DNA from: an uncultured Clostridia bacterium
GTDB lineage: Bacteria; Bacillota; Clostridia; Christensenellales; UBA1242
Assembly: GCA_934754495.1 (NCBI GenBank)
Contig: CAKVHW010000008.1
Location: 1 to 21,735 of the forward strand
Length of the DNA stretch: 21,735 nt
Direction of reading: 5' to 3'
A program made the translations under genes and the position numbers. How positions within the stretch are numbered: position 1 is the stretch's first letter; the number at the start of each line of letters is the position of its first letter. The notes under the pieces were generated by a model. The model had not been told where the DNA came from and did not search any database. It saw nothing but the letters and a program-made list of their open reading frames with translations. Of the stretch, positions 14,627 through 21,735 are shown piece by piece.

Positions 14627-16583
14627 TATTTACTACCTGCTCTTCAAATTTTGATGTTTTATTAAAGTTGGCATTTTCACTAATGTATTTTTTACGTGCG
14701 TCAACATTGTCGCCCATCCATGTGGTTATCATTAGTTCCGCCTCAGCAACATCGTCCATTGTTACCTGTACCAAAACCCTATCTTCAGGATTCATGGTTG
14801 TTTCCCAAAGTTGTTCGGCTGTCATTTCACCAAGACCTTTATAACGTTGAACGCTATATCCTGCACCAACTTGCTTTGTAATTGCATCGTAATCGGCTTC
14901 ATCATAAACGTATTTAATTTTGTTTCCCCTATAAACCTTATACAAAGGTGCAATTCCCACATACACGTGGCCTTCACTAATAAGTTCTCGCATGTATCTA
15001 TAGAAGAATGTCAAAAGAATTGCCCTAATGTGCGCACCATCTTGGTCGGCATCAGCTAAGATTATTACCTTGCCATATTTAAGGTTGTTTATATTAAAAT
15101 CATTTCCAATTCCTGTGCCAAGTGCACTAATAATTGTTCTTATTTCTTCGTTTTCAAGTACTTGGTTAAGACGTTTTTTCTCCACATTAAGTGGTTTACC
15201 TCTTAATGGCAAAATTGCTTGGAATGTACGGTCTCTAGCTTGTTTTGCACTTCCGCCAGCACTATCACCTTCTACTATAAACACTTCGTTTAACATTGGG
15301 TTACGCCCAGTACAATTGCTTAGTTTTCCTACAAGGCTATACGTGTCAGCATTGTTTTTTTGTCTAGTAATTTCCTTAGCATGTTTTGCCGCTTCTCTTA
15401 CTTTTGCCGCACCTTTACCTTTGTTTATAATCTCATTAACAACGTCCTTATATGCTTTGCCTTCAAGAAGCTTTGTAAGTTGTTCGTATACAATGTTCTC
15501 AACATCATTTTTTGCTTCAGGGTTACCAAGTTTAGTTTTTGTTTGACCTTCAAACTGCACATTCTTCATTTTTATTGCAAGTATAGCAGTCATACCTTCT
15601 CTAAAGTCTTCACCAAGCAGATTTTGTTCTTTTTCTTTAATAAATCCTAATTTTCTACCTGTTTCATTAAATACTCTTGTAATTGCACTCTTAAAGCCTG
15701 TTTCGTGTGTTCCACCTTCACTAGTAGGAATGTTGTTGACATAACTAAAAATGTTTTCACTATAGCCGTCTGTGTGTTGAATTGCAAGACTTAACGACAA
15801 GACATCACCTTTACCCTCAAGGTATATTGGTTCCTTATAAATTACAGTATTGCCGTTATTTACATATTTAATAAAATCAATAAGACCATTTGTATAATTA
15901 TACACATAAGTCTTAAATCCACCTTCAATTGGTTGGTTTTCATCAATCAAGATAAGTTTTGCACCCTTATTTAAAAATGCAAGTTCCTTTAGCCTTTTTG
16001 CGATTGTTTGGACATCAAACTTTGCATCTTTAAAAATTAATGGGTCTGGTTTAAAACTTACTAGAGTACCAGTTTTTGTTGTTTTGCCAACTTCTTTTAG
16101 CGGTCCTTGCGGAACACCGCCCGAAACCTTTCCACCCTTAGCAACACTCTTAAACTTCATGTTGTAAGCCTTGCCCTCTTTAAACACATCTACTGTAAGC
16201 CACTCAGAAAGTGCATTTGCTACACTTGCGCCTACACCATGCAAACCGCCTGAATATGCATAGTTTGAATTATCGAATTTTCCGCCTGCATGAAGTTGGG
16301 TAAATACTACTTCTACACCACTTACTTTAAGTGTCGGGTGTTTGTCAACTGGAATACCACGACCATTATCTTCAACCGAAATTGAGTTGTCATTGTGAAG
16401 TGTAACAGTAATTGTGTCACCATGTCCATTGGCAATTTCGTCCATACTATTATCAACAATTTCCCACAACAAGTGATGCATGCCCTTTTCACCAGTTGTG
16501 CCTATATACATTCCGGGACGCAACCTAACAGCGTCCAAACCCTGCAAAACTACAATGTTTTTACTATTATAACTTTGTTCCAT
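14613..16583 (-). CDS. parE: Type IIA topoisomerase subunit B (ParE/GyrB-like)
   Basis: This 656-residue ATPase subunit partners with the downstream A subunit. The GHKL ATPase domain shows 'EIVDNSMDE' (Glu41 as the general base), 'EDNGRGIPV' (Asp72) and the lid 'GGLHGVGAS' (112-120). The transducer domain follows. The TOPRIM domain has EGDSAGG (438-444), PLRGKPLNVE, DADQDGAHIR (511-520) and QRYKGLGEM (579-587). Markers are mixed: 'ALGTGIGNDF' is GyrB-like, while 'DADQDG' occurs in second-copy Clostridia enzymes, so naming it parE depends on the partner's missing GyrA box. The start is an ATG with AAGGA. A promoter with an extended -10 lies about 30 bases upstream. The operon ends at the strong terminator after parC. 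Confidence 0.87.
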   Translation of the reverse strand: MEQSYNSKNIVVLQGLDAVRLRPGMYIGTTGEKGMHHLLWEIVDNSMDEIANGHGDTITVTLHNDNSISVEDNGRGIPVDKHPTLKVSGVEVVFTQLHAGGKFDNSNYAYSGGLHGVGASVANALSEWLTVDVFKEGKAYNMKFKSVAKGGKVSGGVPQGPLKEVGKTTKTGTLVSFKPDPLIFKDAKFDVQTIAKRLKELAFLNKGAKLILIDENQPIEGGFKTYVYNYTNGLIDFIKYVNNGNTVIYKEPIYLEGKGDVLSLSLAIQHTDGYSENIFSYVNNIPTSEGGTHETGFKSAITRVFNETGRKLGFIKEKEQNLLGEDFREGMTAILAIKMKNVQFEGQTKTKLGNPEAKNDVENIVYEQLTKLLEGKAYKDVVNEIINKGKGAAKVREAAKHAKEITRQKNNADTYSLVGKLSNCTGRNPMLNEVFIVEGDSAGGSAKQARDRTFQAILPLRGKPLNVEKKRLNQVLENEEIRTIISALGTGIGNDFNINNLKYGKVIILADADQDGAHIRAILLTFFYRYMRELISEGHVYVGIAPLYKVYRGNKIKYVYDEADYDAITKQVGAGYSVQRYKGLGEMTAEQLWETTMNPEDRVLVQVTMDDVAEAELMITTWMGDNVDARKKYISENANFNKTSKFEEQVVNNDKK

Positions 16584-16937
16584 AAAACCGTCCTTAAAAT
16601 AATCGTAATTCTAGGTTTATTATACCACAAATCATATTTTTTTGTAAAATTGAAAGAGATAAAAAAGAAATAGAATATTTATACATATTAATGTATTTTT
16701 ATACCATTTTTAACCATTAATCACCACCTTACATAATCGCTATAAAATATTAACAATTATCACAATAAAGGCAATTAATAGCTGGCATTATTTAAGCAAA
16801 AGCAATATAAATATCACTTCCGTTATTATGTTTTTATTACAAAAAATTACACTATTTTTCAAAAACTAGCATTAAACACAATGTTGTTTAATATAAAACC
16901 AAAATTCTACATATAAATATATTATAGGAGAAAAATA
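16584..16937. other. 354-base divergent intergenic region (parE / murG)
   Basis: It holds the parE promoter and an inverted repeat ATACAT-ATTA-ATGTAT (16681-16696), about 30 bases upstream of the parE -35. The rest is very AT-rich. I could not find a convincing promoter for murG: TATAAA at 16912-16917 lacks a well-spaced -35. No open reading frame or RNA gene is supported. Confidence 0.55.
16619..16648 (-). promoter_or_regulatory. Promoter of the parE-parC operon
   Basis: On the minus strand TTTACA (16648-16643) and TATAAT (16624-16619) are 18 bases apart. The three bases before TATAAT are TGG, an extended -10 element. RNA would start near 16612, about 28 bases before the ATG. Confidence 0.75.
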
Positions 16938-17969
16938 ATGAAAAAAATAGTATTTTGTGGTGGTGGAACTGCCGGACATGTAATGCCCAATATTGCCCTT
17001 ATAGAAAAACTTAAAGATAAAGCGGAAATCCATTATATAGGTGGAAATGGGATTGAAAAAGACATAATAAAAAAATATCCTTTTATTACATATCACGAAA
17101 TCAGAACCACTAAGCTTATAAGAAAATTGACTCTTAAAAATCTCTGCATTCCATTTCAGTTAATAAGTGCAATAAACGATGCTAAGAAAGTACTAAAAGA
17201 CATAAAACCAGATGTTATATTTTCCAAAGGCGGATTTGTAAGCGTTCCGGTTGTGCTTGCCCACGGCAAAATTCCTGTTTTGGGACACGAAAGTGACTAT
17301 TCTATGGGGCTAGCCAATAAACTTATCTATCCTAGATGTAAAACAATGTTTTTTTCGTTTAAATCAACTGCAACCAAATACAATAAAAAAGGTGTTTACA
17401 GCGGAACACCAATAAGACAAGAAATATTTAACGGAAACAAAACCAAATTATTAAATAGTTTAAAAATTAACAATGGTTTTAAAAATGTTCTTGTTGTGGG
17501 CGGAAGTACTGGAGCAAAAGCAATAAACGATGTTGTGGTTGAAAACCTTGACGAGCTAACAAAAAAATACAATATTTTTCACATCACTGGCAAAAATAAA
17601 GGAAACAAAATAAGCCACAAAAACTATTATCAATTTGACTATGTAAACAACATTGGTGATTTTTTAAGTGCAAGCGATTTAATAATATCTCGAGCAGGTA
17701 GTAATGCTATTTTCGAGTTTTTAGCATTAAAGAAAAAAATGATTTTAATTCCCCTTCCGCTCGACCAATCACGTGGCGACCAAATTTTAAATGCAAAACA
17801 CTTTGAGCAAAACAATTGGGCGAAGGTTATATTGCAAGAAAACTTAAATAAAGATACTCTTCTTAATACCATATACATCGCACTAAAAGAAAAATCAAGT
17901 TTTCCAAATCGTCCAAAAGACGATGCAGTAAATATTATTATAAATGAAATAGAAAAATATCTACAATAA
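16938..17969 (+). CDS. murG: MurG, lipid II-forming N-acetylglucosaminyltransferase
   Basis: This 343-residue membrane-associated GT-B enzyme transfers GlcNAc from UDP-GlcNAc to lipid I to make lipid II on the inner membrane face. The N-terminal acceptor domain starts with 'FCGGGTAGHVMPN' (residues 6-18), followed by 'SKGGFVSVPVVLA' (96-108) and 'HESDYSMGLANK' (117-128). The C-terminal donor domain has 'VVGGSTGAKAIN' (186-197), 'SRAGSNAIFEFLA' (251-263, including the UDP-GlcNAc-contacting Glu) and 'LPLDQSRGDQILNA'. The 'HESD' and 'SRGDQ' variants are typical of a Firmicutes MurG clade; Gram-negative enzymes have 'HEQN' and 'ATDDHQ'. Length fits the family. The start is an ATG with AGGAG. It stands alone on the plus strand, outside a dcw cluster, next to murF- and ddl-type genes on the other strand. 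Confidence 0.93.
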   Translation: MKKIVFCGGGTAGHVMPNIALIEKLKDKAEIHYIGGNGIEKDIIKKYPFITYHEIRTTKLIRKLTLKNLCIPFQLISAINDAKKVLKDIKPDVIFSKGGFVSVPVVLAHGKIPVLGHESDYSMGLANKLIYPRCKTMFFSFKSTATKYNKKGVYSGTPIRQEIFNGNKTKLLNSLKINNGFKNVLVVGGSTGAKAINDVVVENLDELTKKYNIFHITGKNKGNKISHKNYYQFDYVNNIGDFLSASDLIISRAGSNAIFEFLALKKKMILIPLPLDQSRGDQILNAKHFEQNNWAKVILQENLNKDTLLNTIYIALKEKSSFPNRPKDDAVNIIINEIEKYLQ

Positions 17970-18009
17970 AAGCCAAAACAAAACAAGAATAAAAAATTGC
18001 ACAATTTAT

Positions 18010-18023
18010 CGAACATATGTTTG
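18010..18023 (+). promoter_or_regulatory. LexA (SOS) box overlapping a -35 element
   Basis: CGAACATATGTTTG agrees with the Bacillus LexA consensus CGAACRNRYGTTYC at 13 of 14 positions, with a palindromic AACATATGTT core. Its last bases overlap the TTGACA of the HTH gene promoter. Bound LexA would block RNA polymerase. Confidence 0.82.
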
Positions 18024-18049
18024 ACAAAATAAAATTCCAATTATATAAT
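18021..18049 (+). promoter_or_regulatory. Consensus sigma-A promoter giving a near-leaderless mRNA
   Basis: A perfect TTGACA (18021-18026) and a perfect TATAAT (18044-18049) are separated by exactly 17 bases. RNA should start near 18056, only about three bases before the ATG at 18059. No Shine-Dalgarno sequence can therefore be in the message. Confidence 0.88.
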
Positions 18050-18058
18050 ATCTACATA

Positions 18059-18373
18059 ATGAAAATTGATATTGCTTTAGGAATAATAATAACACTACTT
18101 AATAAAGGCAAAACATCTTGTAAGGAAATTGCCTACAAATATGATGTATCTACAAAAACCATTTATAGATACATTTCTTTGCTTGATACTGCAGGAATAC
18201 CAATCATTAGCAGAAGCGGACGTTATGGCGGAATAAGTCTTTACAATACTTTTAGGTTAAACAGCATGTATCTCACAACACAGGAGAAGATGACTTTAAT
18301 AACTGCATGTTCTCACATAAACAATAAGGAAATGCGACAAGCAATACAAAACAAATTACTACTAATTCACTAA
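18059..18373 (+). CDS. Small stand-alone winged-HTH regulator (YafY/DeoR-type HTH, no WYL domain), SOS-controlled
   Basis: This is a 104-residue protein. Residues 5-60 form an HTH_11-type winged helix: 'LLNKGKTSCKEIAYKYDVS', the recognition helix 'TKTIYRYISLLDTAG', then a wing 'SRSGRYGGISL'. A short helical tail follows. Relatives of the YafY family are about 300 residues long, with a ligand-binding WYL domain after the HTH; here the frame stops after the linker, and no WYL remnant follows before the terminator. A start at 18017 is possible in frame but lies upstream of the -10 box and inside the LexA box, so it cannot be in the mRNA; 18059 is the real start. The LexA box predicts induction by DNA damage. 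Targets are unknown. Confidence 0.8.
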   Translation: MKIDIALGIIITLLNKGKTSCKEIAYKYDVSTKTIYRYISLLDTAGIPIISRSGRYGGISLYNTFRLNSMYLTTQEKMTLITACSHINNKEMRQAIQNKLLLIH

Positions 18374-18408
18374 AACATATAATACAAAAAAATTAAATAA
18401 TAAAAACA

Positions 18409-18440
18409 AAAACACATGTAAAAATTGTTACATGTGTTTT
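18409..18440. terminator. Bidirectional terminator between the HTH gene and ddl
   Basis: AAAACACATGTAA (18409-18421) pairs with TTACATGTGTTTT (18428-18440), a 13-base-pair stem with a six-base loop. A T-rich run follows on the plus strand, and a mostly-T run (TTTGTTTTTA) follows on the minus strand. It separates convergent genes. Confidence 0.8.
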
Positions 18441-18469
18441 GTATTTTTATAAATATAACTGCATAAATA

Positions 18470-19594
18470 TTATTTTGAAAACTTTCCTGTGGTACCAAGT
18501 TTTAAAACATCTGATTTATAATCATTATTTAAAGTTTTTTCCAAAAAGTGTTCTCTGCATGCTGTACCTATTAAGTCGTTTAACACTTCATCTTCACTTA
18601 TACCTTTTGGTGAAAATAGGTATAAAGCCAAAGAACCAGGAATGGTATTTGCTTCATTTAGATAAAGTTTCTTATTAATTAGGTCATAAATAAAATCAAA
18701 TCTTATCACTCCATTGGCATTAATTTTTTGATAAGCAAGCTTTGCATTCTTTACAATTTCGTCATACATTTTTTTGTTTATTTTAGGTGGAATTTTTTTA
18801 AGTTTTGTTGTATTTTGACCAGAAAAGTTTAGGTATTTTTCTTCAAAAGAAAGAATATTTTTCCCAACAAAAGGCTCTTCAATTTCTGACACCTTTGTTT
18901 CAAATTGAGTCTTATAGATAGCAACGTTAAATTCTCTAAATTTTGTTAAATATGGTTCAATTATTAATTTTTTATCGTATTTTAAGCATTTTTTTAATAA
19001 ATTTTGCAAATTTTCCTTATTTTCACAAATTTCAATTCCTATACTACTCCCCTGACGTGCAGGCTTAATAATGCAGGGATAACCTATTCTTTTTTCAATT
19101 TCACTTTCTATTATTTTGATATCACCCATATTAAAATCATTCACTTCAACAAAAGGCAAAACAGGAATTACATCTTCAATAATCTTTTTAAATAATGCTT
19201 TATCCATTCCCACACAAGCTGTAAAAAGATTTGGCGTTACTCTACATAAATTATTAAATTTTAAATATGATTCAATTGTGCCATCTTCACCATTTACACC
19301 ATGTAAAATTGGCAACACAACATCAATTAATTTATAAGGCTTTAGTTTTTGTTTGTTTTTAAAATACAAATATTCATCACAAATGGCAACCCGCTTAAAT
19401 TTTTTATTCGATAAGAAATCTTTTAAATTTTTACAGTCTTTACATAAAAACAATTCTTGTTTTTTATTTATGTAAACCATATCAACATTGTATAAATATT
19501 CGTCAAAAAACTTTCTAACATAAAAAGCAGAAACAATGCTTATATCGTGTTCGCTACTATTTCCACCAAACAACACCACAATATTTTTTTTCAA
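18470..19594 (-). CDS. ddl: D-alanine--D-alanine ligase
   Basis: This 374-residue ATP-grasp enzyme makes D-Ala-D-Ala for peptidoglycan. It shows 'FGGNSSEHDISIVSA' (residues 9-23, Glu15), 'LHGVNGEDGTIESYL', 'KPARQGSSIGIEI' (177-189, the ATP loop with the catalytic Ser), 'RFDF' (Asp300) and 'NEANTIPGS' (Glu314 and Asn316, Mg ligands). The omega-loop keeps 'EEKYL' (Lys253-Tyr254), the pair that in E. coli DdlB favours D-Ala as second substrate; VanA-type D-lactate ligases have His there. The 'ANTIPGSLALYLF' stretch differs from the usual 'NTxPGFT', suggesting a separate Ddl branch. The start is TTG with AAGGGGG upstream. It is 14 bases after the membrane MurF-like gene and clearly in its operon. 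Confidence 0.9.
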   Translation of the reverse strand: MKKNIVVLFGGNSSEHDISIVSAFYVRKFFDEYLYNVDMVYINKKQELFLCKDCKNLKDFLSNKKFKRVAICDEYLYFKNKQKLKPYKLIDVVLPILHGVNGEDGTIESYLKFNNLCRVTPNLFTACVGMDKALFKKIIEDVIPVLPFVEVNDFNMGDIKIIESEIEKRIGYPCIIKPARQGSSIGIEICENKENLQNLLKKCLKYDKKLIIEPYLTKFREFNVAIYKTQFETKVSEIEEPFVGKNILSFEEKYLNFSGQNTTKLKKIPPKINKKMYDEIVKNAKLAYQKINANGVIRFDFIYDLINKKLYLNEANTIPGSLALYLFSPKGISEDEVLNDLIGTACREHFLEKTLNNDYKSDVLKLGTTGKFSK

Positions 19595-19608
19595 ATCATA
19601 TTCCCCCT

Positions 19609-21201
19609 TTACACATAATTTGACGGCAAGTCATTTTCAATCAAAACAACACAATTACTTAACTTAGAAAAATCAATATCCTTAAAATGATTATAATACT
19701 CAACATTTGCCATGTTAAAGCCAGCATCAATAAGCCCCTTAGTTAATGCTTTTTTATTTACCATATTTACAATAAAAACATTGTTGGCAATTTTAGCAAT
19801 AACTTTTCCAAAAAGATAATTTAATTCATATTGTCTTTTACCCATTTCAACAAAGCCAGGTGTTATAACAATTTTTGGAAGAACGTATTCATTTAAAACC
19901 GTTAAAGAACATCTCGCCGAATAAGGATTAGAATTATAACCATTGTTAAGAATTGTTACATTACTTGCAATTTGTTTTACCTCAAGCCTACTTTCTATTG
20001 GGCTTAAATTTGAAATTGCTTCAACAATGTTTGCCTCTTCCACCCCAAGTCTTTTTGCTAAAGCAAAGGCAAGAGTAATATTTACAGCATTATGCTCTCC
20101 AATCAATTTTGTATTAACACTTATTTTGCTTAAATTATTAGCACCACAATCAAAGCCACTACTTAATGAATCACTATCATTTTTTGTTATAATATCAAAA
20201 CTTGGTACACAGTTATTAAAACTATAATTTTCATACCACACGTCAGATGACACACCAACACAAATTTTATCACCAGAAAATTTTGCTTGTGCTTTTTTAA
20301 CATACTCATTAAAACAGTTAAAGACCATTAATCCATTTTCTTGAATATTATCTTGTAGTTCACATTTTGTTTTGAAAATATTACCTAAGGTTTTAAATGT
20401 ATCCAAATGTTGTTCACCTATACTTGTAAGAATTCCATATTGCGGTTTAAAGATTTTACACAACTCTTTTATCTCACCGCATTTTTTAGCACCCATCTCA
20501 ACAATAAAATAATCAACATTCCTAAAATCGGTTTCATTTACAAACTTACATATACCAGCGGGTGTATTAAAACTTTTAGGGGTCATAACAACATTATATT
20601 TTTTTAAAAGCATTTCATACAATATATGTTTAACACTTGTTTTGCCATAGCTACCTGTTATCGCAATTATTTTTACATCATTCGTTTCAATTTTGCTTTT
20701 TGATTTTTTAATATAAATTTTCATTAAAAATATATCAAAAATTAAAATATTTACAAATGATATTATTGTCACAAAATATAAATTTAATGTCACACATATT
20801 GAGTATAATGTCAAATTTTTATTAATATATGACATTAACACCACACTTATTGACAATAACAACAGTAAAAAGAAAACAACATAAAATCTAAATATTTTTT
20901 TAGTAAATATATATCTTTTTATTTCTTTATGTTTACACAACAGGTAAATACAATAAAAAAAATGAAACAAGGTATAGATAAAATACAAGTATATAAATAT
21001 ATTATTAAATAAAAAACTTGAAACAATTAATACAACAATAAAAGAAAAATTAATGAATGTAACTTTATAGTTTTTATATTTAGCCTTTAAAAAGGTAAAG
21101 TAATTATAATTTTCAAGTTGTAGCAGTGACAAATTAAATTGCAATTCAATAGATACATACAGCATCGTATTTAGAACAAATAATAAAATAATATAAATCA
21201 A
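19609..21201 (-). CDS. Membrane-embedded MurF-like ligase
   Basis: This is a 530-residue protein. Residues 1-165 hold about five membrane helices (for instance 'FSFIVVLIVSSFLF', 'VVFFLLLLLSISVVLM', 'YFVTIISFVNILIF'). Residues 175-530 are a Mur ligase core: the ATP loop 'ITGSYGKTSVK' (181-191), 'KSFNTPAG', 'VEMGAKKCGEIKEL', the 'FKTKCEL' lysine, 'GEHNAVNITLAF' and 'NGYNSNPYSARCSL', closest to MurF, which adds D-Ala-D-Ala to UDP-MurNAc-tripeptide. Normal MurF (about 450 residues) has a soluble N-terminal UDP-substrate domain; it is missing here and membrane helices replace it. This suggests action on a membrane-bound substrate. The TTG start overlaps the hydrolase stop (TTGA), so translation is coupled. 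The neighbouring Ddl would supply the dipeptide. Confidence 0.87.
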   Translation of the reverse strand: MIYIILLFVLNTMLYVSIELQFNLSLLQLENYNYFTFLKAKYKNYKVTFINFSFIVVLIVSSFLFNNIFIYLYFIYTLFHFFYCIYLLCKHKEIKRYIFTKKIFRFYVVFFLLLLLSISVVLMSYINKNLTLYSICVTLNLYFVTIISFVNILIFDIFLMKIYIKKSKSKIETNDVKIIAITGSYGKTSVKHILYEMLLKKYNVVMTPKSFNTPAGICKFVNETDFRNVDYFIVEMGAKKCGEIKELCKIFKPQYGILTSIGEQHLDTFKTLGNIFKTKCELQDNIQENGLMVFNCFNEYVKKAQAKFSGDKICVGVSSDVWYENYSFNNCVPSFDIITKNDSDSLSSGFDCGANNLSKISVNTKLIGEHNAVNITLAFALAKRLGVEEANIVEAISNLSPIESRLEVKQIASNVTILNNGYNSNPYSARCSLTVLNEYVLPKIVITPGFVEMGKRQYELNYLFGKVIAKIANNVFIVNMVNKKALTKGLIDAGFNMANVEYYNHFKDIDFSKLSNCVVLIENDLPSNYV

Positions 21202-21735
21202 CTTTTTAAGAACACCTTTAATAGATTTACAAAATTCAAATAGTTTTCAAGGTAACAAAAATGTCCCGAATCAAGATAAACATAAAGCCTACTACCCTGT
21301 ATATTCTTTTGAATGATTTTAGCCATATACATTGGAGTACTTTTATCTTTACTTCCCCATACAAGCAATGTCTTAGACCTAATATTTTTTAATACAAAAG
21401 TAAGGTCTTGATTTACTATTTTTACATATCCTGCCTTTTGAACTTCGTTTAGTTTTTTATATTCATCACTTCCATATTTTGATAATTTTGTTTTACTTTT
21501 GCCTTTCTTTAACGCTCTAATTTTTGCAATTTTATATCTTAACACTTTTAATCTGTACACAATTCCATGTTTTGGTCTAATTCCGGCACTATCAATCAAA
21601 ACTAAATTTTCAATATTAAGATCAAACATGCTCGCCAAAAGCATTGCAATCCTACCACCAAACGAATGAGCCACAATACTTAAAGATGTTATTTTTTTTC
21701 TTTTCAACATTAGATATATTTGCAGTGCATATTCG
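21198..21735 (-). CDS. Alpha/beta hydrolase (5' end outside the window)
   Basis: The frame is open to the right edge, with eight codons (E Y A L Q I Y L) before the ATG at 21710, so the true start lies beyond the window. The visible 178 residues hold the nucleophile elbow AHSFGG (Ser near 21665), the acid in 'WGSKDKSTP' (Asp near 21347) and the histidine in 'LDSGHFCYLE' (His near 21263), a complete Ser-Asp-His triad. A basic cap-like segment rich in Lys and Arg lies between the Ser and the Asp. The substrate is unknown. Its stop overlaps the TTG start of the MurF-like gene, so the two are translated together, pointing to a cell-wall precursor or lipid-linked substrate. It could be an esterase or an amidase. 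Confidence 0.85.
   Translation of the reverse strand, partial: EYALQIYLMLKRKKITSLSIVAHSFGGRIAMLLASMFDLNIENLVLIDSAGIRPKHGIVYRLKVLRYKIAKIRALKKGKSKTKLSKYGSDEYKKLNEVQKAGYVKIVNQDLTFVLKNIRSKTLLVWGSKDKSTPMYMAKIIQKNIQGSRLYVYLDSGHFCYLENYLNFVNLLKVFLKS

Noticed and set aside
16884..16917. murG promoter TTGTTT ... TATAAA
   Set aside because: The spacing is 22 bases, too long for sigma-A, and no alternative -35 fits.
16872..17096. Minus-strand frame opposite the start of murG
   Set aside because: It is the antisense shadow of murG, has no family pattern, and would cover the murG ribosome binding site.
18017..18058. Upstream in-frame ATG extending the small HTH protein by 14 residues
   Set aside because: It lies inside the LexA box and upstream of the -10 element, so it would not be in the transcript, and the extra residues do not resemble the family.
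1..21735. CRISPR array, tRNA, rRNA, insertion sequence, integrase or att core
   Set aside because: I looked for regularly spaced repeats, transposase or integrase motifs, terminal inverted repeats and tRNA-like folds, and saw none.

Overview
The window is an AT-rich stretch of a bacterial chromosome. It most likely comes from an uncultured, Clostridia-like member of the Firmicutes (Bacillota). The evidence is Gram-positive style AGGAG ribosome binding sites, sigma-A promoters of the TTGACA/TATAAT type, LexA boxes of the Bacillus/Clostridium type (GAAC-N4-GTTC), a PdaB-like deacetylase, and a Firmicutes-type MurG and topoisomerase pair. I cannot assign a genus. No tRNA, rRNA, CRISPR array, insertion sequence or integrase was seen.

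Layout. (1) Positions 1-6125, all on the minus strand, hold a tightly packed phage head-assembly operon. In transcription order it runs: large terminase, a small-terminase-like HTH protein, a small four-cysteine protein, a P22-like portal, a scaffold, the major capsid protein, a small conserved virion protein, and the first codons of a probable head-tail connector that leaves the window. The genes look intact. (2) Positions 6191-7482 hold a secreted SH3-like membrane-anchored protein on the plus strand. It is wedged between the terminase and a minus-strand sigma-region-4-like regulator. No phage early or lysogeny genes lie on this side. (3) Positions 7827-10472 encode a large secreted beta-propeller/SH3-like protein with the same anchor topology as the small SH3 protein. 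(4) Positions 10516-11974 (minus) hold a CE4 deacetylase of the PdaB type followed by a tandem-OB ssDNA-binding protein. (5) Positions 12185-16583 (minus) are an overlapping parE-parC (type IIA topoisomerase) operon. (6) Positions 16938-18373 (plus) hold murG and a small stand-alone HTH regulator with a LexA-controlled, near-leaderless promoter. (7) Positions 18470-21735 (minus) are a coupled operon of an alpha/beta hydrolase (partial), a membrane-embedded MurF-like ligase, and a D-Ala-D-Ala ligase.

How the parts may work together. MurG, MurF-like and Ddl belong to peptidoglycan precursor synthesis, and the deacetylase and SH3 proteins probably act at the cell surface. Two LexA-like boxes link DNA damage to the small HTH gene and, less certainly, to the regulator upstream of the phage head operon. 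The points I would follow first are: the phage head cassette without early genes and with a possible SOS-linked regulator; the SOS-controlled leaderless HTH gene; and the hydrolase / membrane MurF / Ddl triad, in which the MurF catalytic core has membrane helices in place of its usual substrate-binding N-terminal domain.
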